The notes beneath the pieces are model-generated. The model was not told the origin of the DNA and made no database searches. It saw only the letters and a list, made by a program, of their open reading frames with translations. 64,000 bases of DNA, from contig BEDY01000001.1 of assembly GCA_002335605.1 (NCBI GenBank), forward strand, positions 1,364,001 to 1,428,000, given 5' to 3'. The translations under genes were made by a program, and so were the position numbers. Shown piece after piece: positions 23,163 through 37,726 of this stretch. Each line of letters begins with the position of its first letter. Positions within the stretch are counted from its first letter, which is position 1. This DNA comes from Prillingera fragicola. Taxonomy: Eukaryota; Basidiomycota; Tremellomycetes; Trichosporonales; Trichosporonaceae.

Positions 23163-24610
23163 GCATGCACAAGCCAGCGTAATCGAGCTAGACCGGTGCT
23201 AGCGCCAAGGACGTCATCCTGTTTCTCCTACATTTAGTCTCAACATCACTTTTATCCACGACAACCGCAATCCGCAACCACCCAGCCCACCCACTCGCTG
23301 CGAGCGATAAGCCCACAATAGACGTATCGCGCGTATCGTCACCGACCCACACCCCACCACACAGTCCCACAACGACCCCACCCATGTCACCAGCCTACCC
23401 GCGTGTATCACACACACTAAAAACAATCAAAACGTAGCAAAAACAAGTCGTAATACAGGCAGGCGGCCTTGTATCGAAGAGAAGCAAAGTGTCAAGCCCA
23501 CAAACCCCGTCATCCAGGCGCGGCATGTGCGGCTAGTCACTGTCAGAAGTTTACCCCCCTCCCGGGGACCGACAGAGAGAACAAGGCGAGAGAAAGATGT
23601 CGACCAAAGCAAAGAGTTGTAAATCAGCCCCGCTCGATCGGAGCCCCCCGACCTCAACGTGTAGGCTTGCGAAGAAGACGACGACGTACAGTAGGAGGAG
23701 TTGGCAGCAGTTTTCGTGTATGCATTATCGTGCCGCCATGACTGCTGCGAACGGTGACGGGTTTGGAACTTATCGCAGACAGCCAGACGACTGACTCGCG
23801 TTTACTTGCTTTCCCACGCGGTCACGCTCCACGCAGATCCATCGTGTAGATACAACTCACTGTCGCAGTCCTATCTGGACACGTACGCAGTGTCTCCTAA
23901 ACACGCACGACGCGTCGCCACGGGCATGTGGCGCCACGAACACGACTCTGCACATGACTCTGGCAGGCTCCTAACCCGTTCACGCATCCTCAAACAGCAG
24001 TGCAAGCACGCATCAGCGTACAGTGTTCCCCGCGCTGGCAAAGCCAAACCATTAGAAGCCACCTACCGACCAGTATCGCATCGGGGCCACACTCAACAAT
24101 GGCGCTAGAAGTATCGCTGGTTTCCCATGACGCTGCTGTCACTTGTGGCGCTCACACTACACCGGCGTCAGCGGCCACACTACGGATGCACTTGCGAATG
24201 TGTAGCTGCACGCGCTGCACACACGCGTGCACCTGCAGTGCACCTCTTTGTGTGTTTTTGAGTCAGTATCGATGCTGTGTGTCGTGTGACCGAAGCCCGG
24301 CGCAGACGCCACAGCCTTAATGTCAAGCCAGCAGAGTGCACACGACAGATTCCGCGCATCAGGTTCATAGTGTTGGTATACCGCGTCCACGCGCACCTCC
24401 CTAAGGAGGCCGAAGCGTGGCCACTAAAAGAGATATGGGGATAGGTAAAGAGAAGGAAGAAAAGTAACTTTCGGGAGGCCTGTCCAGGAGCAGGAGCGGA
24501 GGGGAGGGAGAGACATGACGGGGGGACATGAGGACATTATGGACATTTCGCTTTCGCTTTCTGGGGAGGGTAATTGTGTACTTGTACGTTGCACAGCACT
24601 GGCGCAACGC
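23163..24610. other. 1.4 kb intergenic between convergent genes
   Basis: Lies between the 3' ends of the unknown gene and CDC11. It contains A/C-rich and GT/CA-rich stretches near 23220-23450 and 24200-24270. I see no gene and no recognisable RNA. Confidence 0.55.
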
Positions 24611-26122
24611 TTAGTCAAAGTGGTTCTGACCCTGGGCGGCGAGACGCGCCTCGAGGACCTTGAGACTGTCCTCCTTGGCCAGCAGCTCCTGGCGCTTGAT
24701 CTGGATCTCGCGCTGGACCTTGAGCTCAATCTCGCGAAGCTTCTCCTCCTCGCGTCTGAGCTGCTCCTCCTTGAGGCGCACAGACTGGTTGGCCATGTCC
24801 TCGGGCAGAAGGGCAGTGTCGGTGCCAGTCTCGCCACCGCCGACAGAGCGCGACAGCTTCTCGGTACGGTAGTTTTCGTACAGGAAGTCGTGGGTAATCT
24901 CCTTGAGGTCGGTAAGATGCGACAACAGGAGGGCGCTGCGGAGGCGACCAAAGTCCGAGTGGTCGGGGTTGTCGACGTCAACAATACCCCAAGGGTAGCG
25001 GCGGCCACGGATAGCCTCGCCGTTGATCATGATCTCCTCCTCGGCACCAACAATAGCAAAGGGAAGGAGCGAACGGAGCTCTCGGTTGTCGTTGATCGTC
25101 TCCTCGTCATCCTCCTCGGGGTCGTAGGGGAAGTTGTACACGGGGATGCCGTAGTACTCAATGTCCTCCATGATCTGGGGCGGGTCAGCAAGAGCCAAAA
25201 TCAGCCCAGCCCAGCTCAACTTACGCGCTTCTTGAACGACCTGAGCTCCTGGGGGGTCATCGAGTCGGCCTTGCCAATGACGGGAATGACGTTGACACGG
25301 GGCGAGAGGCGGCGCATCAACTCAATGTCAATCTCGCGCAGGCTGCACGTCAGCGTCAGGTCACACCAAGGACTTTTGTGTGTCACTTACGCGTGGCCAG
25401 TGGGAGTGACAAAGTAGAGGAGTGCGTGAACACGGTTGTCGCGGAAGCGAGGGTTACGCTTGATACGCGACTCCTCTGCGAGAATGTCATCGTACTGGCG
25501 CTCGAGGTAGCTCGAAATCTCCTGGAAGCTGCAGTATGTCAGTTTCTATAAGTCGCATCAAAGAGGCCCGCGCTTTTTGTGGCTCTCGCGCCCACACGCG
25601 CGCCCACACGCCTCTCAACGCACCAGTGCTCCGAGTCAATGCCATCGCCAAAGCCGGGCGTGTCAACGACCGTAAGGGCGATACGAACTCCATCCTCGTC
25701 GAGCTCGACGTTGGTGGGTTTGATCTGAATAGGGCGCTCGACGTGCGCGTCCGTAGCGGCCTGCTCGGCAAGAACGGGGTCGACGTCGGAGCGCGTGTTG
25801 TCCGGGTCGCGCAGGAGCTGCTGAGCGCGGTGCTGCAGCAGGGGCTGCTCAACGAGCGTGTTGACAAATGTGGTGCGGCCAGTGCCAGACGCGCCTGTTG
25901 GTGTTAGCAACTCTCCCTCCTTGCATGGCTCGCTAGCGGCAGGCTGCTCGCAGATGCCCTTTCCGCGTCCCGCGGCCTGTGCGGTACGTTGTTGTCCACT
26001 TGGGCCTCGGGTGGGGGCATCCTTTGGGCCTAGCGCGCATGCGCGTACTCACCAACCACCATGATGGTGAGCTGGACGCCCTTCTTGGCCTGCTTCCTTC
26101 CCCGAGACGCGCGGTAGGCCAT
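24611..26122 (-). CDS. CDC11: Septin Cdc11
   Basis: Exons 26122-26053, 25894-25624, 25528-25391, 25342-25225, 25174-24611 join to 386 residues. Septins form GTP-binding filaments at the bud neck and septum. The P-loop, assembled across intron 1, reads GASGTGRT (24-31): Arg replaces the usual Lys, the state also found in yeast Cdc11, suggesting weak or absent GTP hydrolysis. Other blocks are DTPGFGDG, EISSYLERQYDDILAEESRIKRNPRF, TPTGHALREIDIELM, IPVIGKADSMT, YNFPYD, LPFAIVGAEEE and RRYPWGIVDVDNP. The C-terminal 55 residues form a Glu/Lys/Gln-rich coiled coil, as in filament-end septins. Alternatives within the family are less likely because of the GR P-loop and the tail layout. Confidence 0.92.
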
Positions 26123-26708
26123 GGCGGAGGACGTTTAGGTAGTGGGGTTGGTGGTGAGAGTGTGACGCGTGGATGCGGCTTAGAGTATTGGTCGCGGGGT
26201 GAGTGCCGCGGGGTCGTGTTCGCGCGGGCGTCGCGCTGGGGTAGGCAAGGAGGAGTTGGGGGAGAGGTGTTGTGAGGATGTCGCTGTGAGTGTGATGCAA
26301 CGAGGGATGTGCGAGGAGAGTGAGAGATGGACGACGAGGTGGGTTTGTCGTGTACTCGTGGCTAGGGAAAGCGCGGGAGGGCCAGCGAGGGAGGAGGACG
26401 CGGACGGGAGGAACAGCTCGTGCATGCACCAGCAGCAGCAGCAACACCCAGGGGAGGGAGGAAGGACACGGGCACGAGCTCCAGGCCGCAGCCTGGCCCG
26501 CCCAACGTGTCGCTTATAACTGCACCCCACTTATCATCCTGGACGTGTCTTGTGCATTGTGAAACGTCGCCAGGTGCGTGCCTGTCTGGTGCCCAACCTG
26601 GTTCCCCTAACCGTAGCAACCTCAGCACTCTACTGATCAGCAAGTTATCGCCCAGCCAGCTCTATGACTATGCTTGCATGCAATGGAACACTCTAAAGCT
26701 CACCCCGG
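26123..26708. other. Intergenic: CDC11 promoter and UTP22 3' flank
   Basis: No gene seen. On the minus strand the sequence upstream of CDC11 is C/T/A-rich leader. Confidence 0.55.
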
Positions 26709-29700
26709 CTATACCCTCCGCTCGACCCTCTCCACAATACCCTTGCCCAACCGCGCAATCTCAGCCAGCACAGCCTCACGGTTAAGACCAACAAGGGCAG
26801 CCTCAGTGGCGGACGGCGCAGTGTTGTAGCCAAGGAAGGGCTTGAACGTCCGCTCAGCCTTGCGAGCCGGGTTCCACAGCAGACCCAGTGCGCGGCCACC
26901 GAGAGCGTCGGCAAACACGACCACGGCGTCGCCATACAGACGCTGAATGTCGGCGACCAGCAGCGATGCCGGGTCAAAACCGAGGCGCAGCTCGCGCTCC
27001 TCGCCCAAGTTGCGGAACTTGAGGGTCGATGACCACGCTGACGAGTCCGGGTGGACGGCCTCGGCAGAACGAGTGCCAGGGACAAGGTGCAGAACGGCAT
27101 CGTAATGCTCCAGAGGAGTGTTGAAGAGGTTCTATGTCGTCAGCAGCCGCCACATTCACCTCATGTCAGTACTCACCGTCACGTCAAGATCGCCCTCGTG
27201 CGTGCCCTTACGGACAAGTGCAAGACTTGCGCCAGCAAGCGCGCCAACGCGACCAGCAATCATCCTGCCCACGCCGGCAGTCCAGCGCGAGCCACTCTCG
27301 TCGCTCTCAGTGACGAGCGCAAAGGCGCCAGTGTGCATGTCCTTGTCGGTCGCGCGACGCTTTGAGAATGCCTCGAGGGCTGCAGCGCGGATCTCACCGT
27401 TGAAGCGGGGACGTCCTGATGCGCTGGCGGCATCGCGAGTGACAGCGGCCAAGGGAATGAACAACGGGGTGGCGCGCCAGTCCCACGACGCGAGGAGCTC
27501 GAGTGTCCGCAGGAAGCCTGCCGTAGCCGAGGATGGCGGTGAGAGGGATCCGGGGCTCAGGTAGGTGTAGGCAGTGAGGAGCTCGAGGGCCTCGGGTGTC
27601 AGGTGAGGCGAGAGCATGTGTGAGGCGGCCCAGCGCTTGAGCAGACGCGCCGCAGTTGAGAAACTTGGGAAGCGGTGGTGCATCGGCGCAAGTTGTGCGT
27701 GGTGGCCAGGCGCGTAGATGAAGCGCGCATTGTGCAGGGCGAGAGCGGGAACGACGAGGCGCTTGGGAGGAAGAGGGAGCTGGTTGGGAATTCCGGGGGG
27801 AGGGGGCTCGAGGGCACGCTCGAGGAGAGTCTTCTCGCGCTCATAGTGCATGCGAATGCGGAAGGCGCTTCCCTCGGGAAGGAGAACTTCGAGCGAGGCA
27901 GAGTCCTCAATGTCGCTGGCGCCGGCGTCGAATGCAATGTTCAAGCGGACGCCGCGCATCTGAGTCTCGATGACACGAGCAAGCTTCTCAAATAGTGCAA
28001 GCTTGAGCTTCTGAATGGCAGCCAGGTCCTCGGGCCATCGAGGCGACGATTCGAACTGGAGCGTCACCTCGGCGACCGGGGTAAAGCCAAGACACTCGGG
28101 CGCAGACTGGGCACGCGACACATCCAAAGGGTGGGGAACGAAAGGCGCCGAGTAGCGAAGCAGCTCCGAGGCACCGCTAACGTTCAACACACCCAGAGGA
28201 AGCTCGCTGTCGACATTCTTCAGCAGCTTGTAGAGGGCGTCGTATGCGTTCATCATTGGGCGGAAGCCAAGCTTCTCCGAGCCGGCGGTCGAGACGGCGT
28301 CCCGGACCTCGGCGGGCACTTGGAGGATGGAGAGCCACTCGGGGGTGGAGGAGACGGAGGTGACGGTAACGTTCTCGCCCAGATGGCGGGTCACGAGGTG
28401 AGAGACAGCCTTTGAGGGGATGAGAGCAGCATCTTCGGGACGAGTGAGGGACCAAACGACCGACTCGACAATAGAACCGTCCTTGAAGCGGCGTAGGTCA
28501 GCAAGGTCACCCCAGAGCTCGCGGAAAGCAGCGCCGGCATCCTCCTCGGTGGAAGCCGGGCCCATGTCCAGAACGCGAGTGGCAGCAGCTCCATTCAAGA
28601 GAAGACCGATGGCGAAGGTAGTTGCCGAAAGGGGCTGAACATGTACCAGACGGACACGGTCGGTGAGACCGCGGCGGACGACGTCGGCGGCCTTGTGCAT
28701 GAGACGAGTCATAATGCTGGGATGCTCCGCTTCCTCGACCTCATCAGACTCGTCCTCAGCTCCAGAAGCGTCAACAATCATGTACTCGTCAAAAGTGGCT
28801 GGACCAAGAGTCTGGTCGTGCAGAAAGACCTCGGCAAAGTGGTCCATGCTGGCGTCCTCGAGCATCGCAAGCGTTTCGCGTGCAAAGTAGCGCAGCAGCT
28901 CAATGTCTCCCTTCTCCCAGCCTGCAAGAATGTTGACAGTGCCAGAAGGGTCGACAAAGACGTCCTTGTAGGCGTTGACAAACTCCGAATGGGGAATCAC
29001 CTGGTCGTCACCAGTAGCCATGAAGACAGGGCTCGCCTCAAAGTCAGTGTGGGCCAGGAATTCCCACGCAGCACGGAGGGCTCCCCATGCACCAAGGCCT
29101 CGGCCAAGACCGCGCGAGCGCTTGGTCTGCAAACGGTCACCACCCTTGCCACCAAGGAGGCCGCCATTGACAACCCAGCCAAGGAGCATGGCGGCAAACC
29201 ACCCACTGCCTCCGCGATTGCGAGACAGTCCGCGGCGAGTAGCCCAGATACGCCAGAGCGCCAGGAACTTGTCAGCGACACGGTCCTCGGCGCCAAGGCT
29301 CTGGGCGAGTTGGTGCAGGTGCAAAAGGTGGTTCTTCTGGAGAGTGTCGTGCAAGATGGACGACGAGATGAGGGGAGTGGGAATAGACGCAACGTCTTCA
29401 TTCTCGCCCTTGCGAATGAGGGCGCGAGAGGGGTACAGCGTGGAGAGCTGGAAGATGTCAAGGGCGACAGAGGCCTGGATCCGAATGTCAACGGCGTTCT
29501 TGATACCCTGAGCCTTGCCAGCCGAGATCACAACGATGGGACGACGGTCATCCACCTGTTCCCACTTGATCTCGGCACCGTGCAGCGGTGACAACTTCTT
29601 GGCTGCCTCCTTCTTGAGCGCCTCGGCAATGACGGCGAGGTAATGAGCCCGCTTGTGGAAGTAGCGGTACGCAGTGCGGTCCTTGGCCGAGAACATCGTC

Positions 29701-30473
29701 TGTATTGTCAGCAGCGCAAATAATGTGTTTCTCACCTGAGGCATGACCACGACAACGTCAATGTTGCCCGCCTCGCCTTTGGCGCGCTTGTAGCCACCCG
29801 CGACAGCCCACGATCCGGCAACAACAACCTCAGTGGGGGCTTCAAAGGAGAGCTTCCACTGGGGCTCGCCAACAAGGGGAGAGACGCTCTCTGGTCCGGG
29901 GAAAGGAATCTTCCCCTTACCCAAGCGCTTCTCAGCTTTGGCTGGTGAGACTGGCGACAGGGTAGGGATTGCGTGCACAAGGTCGTGGATAGCGCCAAGC
30001 ATGGTCTTGAGGGAAGCCGGGGGGGTGGAGGCGAGAAGGGTAGAGTCAAGCAGCTCGCTCAGCTGAAGAGAAAAGGTGTTTCCACCAGTCGCCTCTGCTG
30101 ACCGCAGCTCATCGAGCTCAGCGAGGGTGGGTGCCTTGTACAGACCACCACGCGAGCGCGATGGGCCAGCGACTGCAGGAGTAGGAGCGTCGTCGAACTC
30201 CTCCAACTTGTCATCCTCGCCTCCCTCATCATCCTCGCCAGCCATCTCATCGTCCTCACCATCGTCTTCATCGCTGTCGTCGGAGAACTGCTGGTCGATC
30301 ATGGGGTCAACAAGAGTGCTGTTGCCAGCATACTGGCTGATCTCGTCCTCATCGTCAACGACCTCAGGAGAAGGCTCCTTGCGGGCCTGCCAGTCAGTCT
30401 TGCTGCACCATATTGCTCAGCTCACCTTCTTTGTGGGTTTTTCTTGTCCCAATGACTTGCGTTTAGGTGCCAT
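26709..30473 (-). CDS. UTP22: U3 snoRNP / SSU processome component Utp22 (NRAP)
   Basis: Exons 30473-30426, 30386-29736, 29699-27177, 27131-26709 give 1214 residues, near the 1237 of budding yeast. Utp22 (human NRAP/NOL6) is a catalytically dead nucleotidyltransferase-like scaffold of the 90S pre-ribosome. Seen: acidic N-terminal tail with DDSDEDDGEDDE, EVVVAGSWAVAGGYK followed by NIDVVVVMP (the degenerate polymerase-beta fold), FHKRAHYLAVIAEAL, and the C-terminal DVTNLFNTPLEHYDAV plus LGYNTAPS. The ATG at 30473 (CCACCATGG) is followed by a basic MAPKRKSLGQEKPTKK peptide; intron 1 is taken as 39 bp ending at CTGACTGGCAG because shorter options hit a stop. Intron 2 is 36 bp and in frame. The gene is divergent from COG3. 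Confidence 0.92.
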
Positions 30474-30682
30474 GGTGGAGAGTATGGCCCCTTGAGTAGC
30501 AGTCGATTATTTTGAACGTGAGGTGTTGAGATTCAGAAACTTCATCGAGGCCCCGCAAAATCCACAGCGAGTGATGCCACGCGAGCATCCGTGCCTGGAC
30601 ACCTACGATGAGGTCGTGTACTGTGTCGCGAGGCTCTCCTCATTCTGTTCACAACACCTCAATTGCATCTGCGTCGCTCGCC

Positions 30683-33586
30683 ATGTCCCGGCCCGCCACA
30701 CCGGGAGGTTTTGCGCTCAGGCGACCTCCCCTCCCCTCAGCCTCTACTGCCGGATCGACCCGCGCCTCCACTCCACTCGCGTCGAGGACTGTCATCTCGC
30801 TTGAGGATTGGGAGTCCAAGTCACCATTGTCCGACGAGCAGGTGCAGAGCATTGCTGCTGTAAAGGAGAGATTCGGAGACCGTGCCATTCCTGAAAAGGT
30901 GAGCGCTTGCACCGTGGCGGTGAGAGAGCAATATTGACGTGACAGTTCGTTCATGCCGAATCATCTGCGCAGGCTCTGGCCGGGTCGCGTCCGGGCACGC
31001 CTTTGCGAGGCCGACTTGTTCATCTTTCCCACTCACGCTCTGGCTCCTCGTCAGCCATGCCGTCGATGCCAGGCTCGCCGGTGCCAGGACCTTCAGCCCT
31101 GTCCAAGGCCGACCCCTTGCATCCGACCTCGATCATCACTCCTCAACAGTTTCACGACCACTTTGCAGCTCTCGCTCTCTCAGCCGAGCACGAGCAAGAC
31201 AGTCTGTACCGTGACCATCTGAGTGAGATCACAGGGTTACGCGAAAAGTGCGACAGTCTGATTGGGGTCTTGAATGACGGCGAGGGCGAGGTCGTTGATA
31301 TGCTCAAGTCGCTGGAATATGTCGAAGAGCGCAGTGAGAGCCTCCGCGGTGCATGCGAGGACCTCTTGGAGGAGCAGGTGAGAGCACATGTTTTACGGAC
31401 GCTAACATTTTAGACACATTTGCTCACCCACACATCGCACCTGGCTCATCGTCTGGGCTTCTTTACCTTCTTGGAGCAGGCTCAGCGCATGCTCAACAAC
31501 CCAGGAAACGACCTCGTCCTGGATTCTGAATTCTTGCCCATGGTTCGCCGCTTGGAAGAGTGCATCAACTATTTGGCCGAGAACCGCGACTTTAAGGATG
31601 CCGAGCTCTACCTCATTCGCTACCAGCAGTGCATGACCAGGAGCATGACCCTTATTCGTCTTCACTTCGTCACCACCATCAAGGCCTTGGGCCTCGAGAT
31701 TTCGAAGAGGATAGGAGACAAGAGCTTGTCGGAGATGACAGCTCGTGGACTGCTTTACAGCCGTTTTTCGACATTGTCCGCATCTCTGAGGCCATTGCTT
31801 GCCGAACTTGAGCAGCGTGTCTCTACCAACAAGGACGAGCTGCCTCAGATTCTGGCAGACTGTCACACTGCGTATGTTCAGGTACGCCAATCATTAATGG
31901 GTAGCCGTGTCGCAGAAGAAATCTGGCGTCTGAACCCTACTAAAGGGGAGCTCGTAGACTTGGTAAGCAGTTTGAGCGGATGGAGTGGCAGGGTTGACAC
32001 TCCCAGACACGAGCTGGTTGCAGCTATTTGAAGCAGACGTGTATGGACGAGTTCAACTTGTTCAAACAATTCTTCTTGTCCGGCGAGGTTCAGCTCTAGT
32101 AGGTATTGGGATGCTGCTTTGGCTGACTCGACAGTGGATTCCTGGAGAGTCTTTGCGACCACCTCTACGACCACATCCGTCCCCGCATCCTTCACGAGCC
32201 GTCCCTCATCGTCCTCCAGGAGGTCTGCACCGTGCTGCAGGCCCTCATGGTTCCTGACTTCTCAGAGGATGAGGACCCCGATGAGGCCCTCATCTTCTCC
32301 CCCGAGTCGGCAGCACAGTTCTCGGCGTCACCAGCCACCGACCGTGGAGATGACTACTTCGGCACCTTCTCTCCCAGTGGCACCTTGCTGGGCAACAACC
32401 GTCGTAGTTCAGCGTTGTCCCCATCGCTTACGAGGACAAACTCAGCATTGACCGCGCCGCGAAAACGGAGGAGGCCGCTGTCACGTCTGGAAACTGAAGT
32501 CCTGCTCAAAATGGTTCTCCAGGATGCCCAGACGCGTCTGGTCTTCCGTGCGCAGGCGCTGGTCCAGGCCGACGTCATGTACTACGTCCCCAGACCAGAG
32601 GATCTCGATTATCCCGACAAGCTCCAGGCGGGAGCTTCAGGAAAGCCGCTGGTGCAGCGTAGCCTCACAGTGTCATTGGATTCCGAGGACGACGACGAGC
32701 CCGCATTCCTCTCTCTTCCGCCTCCAGAGGCGCAGGAGACTTGGTACCCCACTCTACGAGTCACGCTCTGGGTTTTGTCGTGCCTCTACACATACATTGA
32801 CGTGAGTAATTTGATCTCTAGCACTTCCAACCGCGCTTACGCTCGCAGCAAGCTGTGTTCGCCGACTTGGCCCAGGAGGCTGTTACAACGTGTCGACGTT
32901 CACTCACCTCGGCCTCCGATCAGATTGCAGTGAAGAAGCCTGGTAGCCCCGATGCCAAGCTCTTCCTTGTCCGTCACCTCCTCATTCTCAAGGAAATGAC
33001 TGCCGGACTTGACTTTGGACGCGCAAGCAGGGAGCGCGAGTGGGGCGGCATGACCGACTTCCTCAGTTCACTCCTGCAGAACGCCACTAGTTTACTAGGT
33101 TACGGACGCTCCAACTCGCAGCGCGGCGAGTTTGCCCTCGACGCCAAGGCTGATCTCGACCGCGAGCTCAAGCGAACCTGCGAGGATCTCATTACGCAGT
33201 GCAACATGGCAGCCACCGCCCCCCTGCGCGAGTTTGTTGAGCGTGCCAACGTCCACCTCGCTTCGCGCCCTGCGCCGGCCGGCGGAACAGCCCCAAGTGA
33301 CCTTCCCCAGCAGGAGTGGGCCACCCCGACTGCCCTGTCAGCGGTGCACGATGAGTTCCGCCGCCGCGCCGCGATAGAGCTCAACAGCTGGCAGGCGCAA
33401 CTCATGCTCTACCTCCAGGACGAGGAGACAGTGCGTGTCCTCGTGCCCCCCGCGCAGGCGGCGATTGTCGAGGCGTACCGTACCTTCCACGACCTTGTAC
33501 GGTCAGAGTATGACTTTGGCACCGCGGCAGCCATCAGCACGCCCAGTGCAGTGGCGGCACAGCTTGGGCAGCCCACGAAGGCGTAG
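30683..33586 (+). CDS. COG3: Conserved oligomeric Golgi complex subunit 3 (Cog3/Sec34)
   Basis: Exons 30683-30898, 30946-31377, 31414-31962, 32007-32098, 32135-32801, 32849-33586 give 897 residues. Cog3 is a lobe A subunit of the COG tether for retrograde vesicles at the Golgi. Diagnostic blocks: EERSESLRGACEDLLEEQTHLL, LAHRLGFFTFLEQAQRMLN, FLPMVRRLEECINYL, ELYLIRYQQCMTRSM, LKQTCMDEFNLFKQFFLSG and, across a 36 bp intron, LYGFLESLCDHLYDHIRP followed by the LQEVCTVLQ block. The N-terminus is Ser/Pro-rich. An in-frame TTG upstream is not a start; ATG 30683 was chosen. The sequence between UTP22 and COG3 starts (30474-30682, 209 bp) is a divergent promoter. Confidence 0.93.
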
Positions 33587-33872
33587 AACGTTAGAAGACA
33601 TGTCACGGAGGGCTAGGAAACTCTGATAGCATGCATGCATGATGGTGTGCCTGTGGATACTAGCGGATTATGCCGGTGTCGGACGGCAGTGCCGGACCAG
33701 GACCGGCTTGGTGTGTTTGGGGTATTCGATGTGGTGTTTGTTGTGCCGAACTTGTTCGGCATTGAGGGTGGGTTGGCGGATGGTGGATGAAAGAGTGCGT
33801 CATTTGTGATGGCTCCAGTGACTCGCGTCTAACACCATGCTCGAAGCCGCCAACGATGGGCTAGACTAGCCT

Positions 33873-35955
<2,083 letters not shown>

Positions 35956-36289
35956 GGCGAATCGAAGCTGTTGGTAGTAGTAGTGGCGACGATGGTAGGT
36001 CGAGCGATGAACATGCGGTTCGGCTGGCGAGGTTGTACTGGTGAGTTCGGTACCTGAGTGTAGGTTAGGCGCGCTGACAGGCATGCTGCACATCCACGCC
36101 TATTTTGGGGCCCCTCTTGTGCCACGTACAGACTCGCCAGGCACCGTCCGCAAGGTATGTGCACGATGCCATCACCAGCACTACTTATTCGACTCGTCCT
36201 TGTTCCTCGCATATCTGCGTGCGCGCAGCTCACTCTCCACTCTCTAACGAAACCCCCTTTCCCCCCCGCGACCGCCGCATAGTCCATGC
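35956..36289. promoter_or_regulatory. Divergent promoter region of SRP54 and PPG1
   Basis: 334 bp between start codons with C/T-rich leader before PPG1. An out-of-frame ATG overlaps four bases before the PPG1 start (ATGCATGG at 36286), which could lower initiation there. Confidence 0.5.
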
Positions 36290-37631
36290 ATGGCACCCTT
36301 CGACCTCGATGCGTGCATCGACCGGCTGCGGGACAAGCAGCTCCTCGGCGAGGCACTCTTGCGCGAGATTTGCGAGAAGACCAAGGAGGTGCTCATGCGC
36401 GAGTCCAACGTAGTGCATGTTGCGTCCCCAGTCACAGTAGTCGGTGATATCCATGGCCAGTTCCACGACCTTATAGAAATCTTTCGCATCGGCGGATCAG
36501 CACCAAGTACAAATTATCTCTTTCTCGGTAAGTTTACAGAGGATCAGTTTGGTCATTCTGCTGGGTGGCAAAGTTGACGCCGATACAGGTGATTACGTCG
36601 ACCGCGGACTACACTCGGTCGAAACCATCTCACTCTTGACATGTCTCAAGCTCCGATACCCCGAGCGCATCCAGCTCATCCGTGGTAACCACGAGTCGCG
36701 TGCCGTGACACAGGTGAGTGAACTGGGCACGCTGTGCTGTGTTTGCGTGTGCGAGCCCCCGCCCCGAGACTGCGGTGATGATGAAATACAAAAGAGGAAT
36801 ATGAGGCGAGTTGCCGGTGACACCGGCGTTGGACCGTGGTACTCTGCTTGCAGGAACCCGCGGCGTCGTAGAGAGAACGGATGTCTGAGCGTCTCAATGG
36901 GCGACGGGTGGCACTGCCTCGGGCAGCACAGGCGCTGGCAATGCTGGCCCATAGGCCCTGCTGACACCCCTAGACGTACGGCTTCTACTTGGAATGCACG
37001 CGCAAGTACGGCTCGCCCACTGTGTGGCAGTACTTTACCGACATGTTCGACTTCCTCACCCTGTCCGTCGTAATTGACGACGCAATTTTTTGCGTCCACG
37101 GCGGCCTGTCCCCTTCCATTCATCATATTGACCAGATCAAGGTCATTGATCGCTTCCGCGAGATTCCACACGAGGGACCGATGGCTGACTTGGTGTGGTC
37201 CGATCCTGATCCTGAAAAGGAAGACTTCGCCATCAGTCCACGAGGAGCGGGGTACACCTTCGGCGCGTCGATTGTCAAGAAGTTCCTCACGCTAAATGGG
37301 ATGAATCACGTTCTTCGTGCACACCAGTTGTGTATGGAGGGCTACTCGGTGTTGTATAACGACCAGCTGAGCACGGTGTGGAGTGCACCAAATTACTGCT
37401 ATCGGTGAGTCAAACTTGGCTTGGGCTGCCGCTGACGACAGATGTGGCAACATGGCGAGCATTCTCGAAGTGTCCCCTGGCGGACAACGATTCTTTAATG
37501 TATTTGACGCGGCACCCGAAAACGAGAGAGACGGACCCGCCCAGCAGCAGCAGACGGCAAGGGTGAGCTGGCGCAAGCAAACGTAATGCAAGATGCTGAC
37601 ATACATACAGGCGATAGAATACTTTTTGTAG
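36290..37631 (+). CDS. PPG1: PP2A-like Ser/Thr phosphatase Ppg1
   Basis: Exons 36290-36527, 36589-36713, 36974-37404, 37442-37562 and a 21 bp last exon 37611-37631 give 311 residues. Motifs [17 protein letters not shown] (restored across intron 1), [16 protein letters not shown] (restored across intron 2), CVHGGLSPS and [11 protein letters not shown] are intact, so the enzyme should be active. The [27 protein letters not shown] and [10 protein letters not shown] blocks match Ppg1 rather than PP2A or PP4. Fungal Ppg1 works with Far-type STRIPAK-like complexes in glycogen and mitophagy control. The tail ends AIEYFL, keeping the terminal Leu. Intron 2 (260 bp) is unusually large and carries a snoRNA-like element. 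Confidence 0.92.
36766..36895 (+). ncRNA. Candidate box C/D snoRNA inside PPG1 intron 2
   Basis: Within the 260 bp intron, GAGAC (36766-36770) can pair with GTCTC (36891-36895), with GC/GC pairs continuing inward past one bulge. Just inside the stem are a box C match GTGATGA (36775-36781) and a box D CTGA (36885-36888). An inner hairpin GCCGG/CCGGC sits at 36813-36827. The guide before box D would be about 36866-36884; I could not match it to rRNA from memory. The intron setting and terminal stem fit the class; the 130 nt length is at the long end. Confidence 0.33.
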
Positions 37632-37726
37632 ATGGCAGAGAGAGTTCAGAAGCCCAACAGCCACCCAGCATTGTAGAATGGCAAGTCTATGTAATACCCT
37701 CATGAATAGAGATTGCACCCTTAGAA

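Noticed and set aside
24157..24260. GC/CA-rich stretch with TGCACACACGCGTGCACCTGCAGTGCAC-like symmetry
   Set aside because: Simple alternating purine-pyrimidine sequence with imperfect symmetry; no support for a functional hairpin or origin.
30387..30425. 23 or 27 bp micro-intron at the start of UTP22
   Set aside because: A 23 bp version gives an immediate stop and 27 bp is too short; the 39 bp intron with branch CTGAC ending at GGCAG keeps frame and is preferred.
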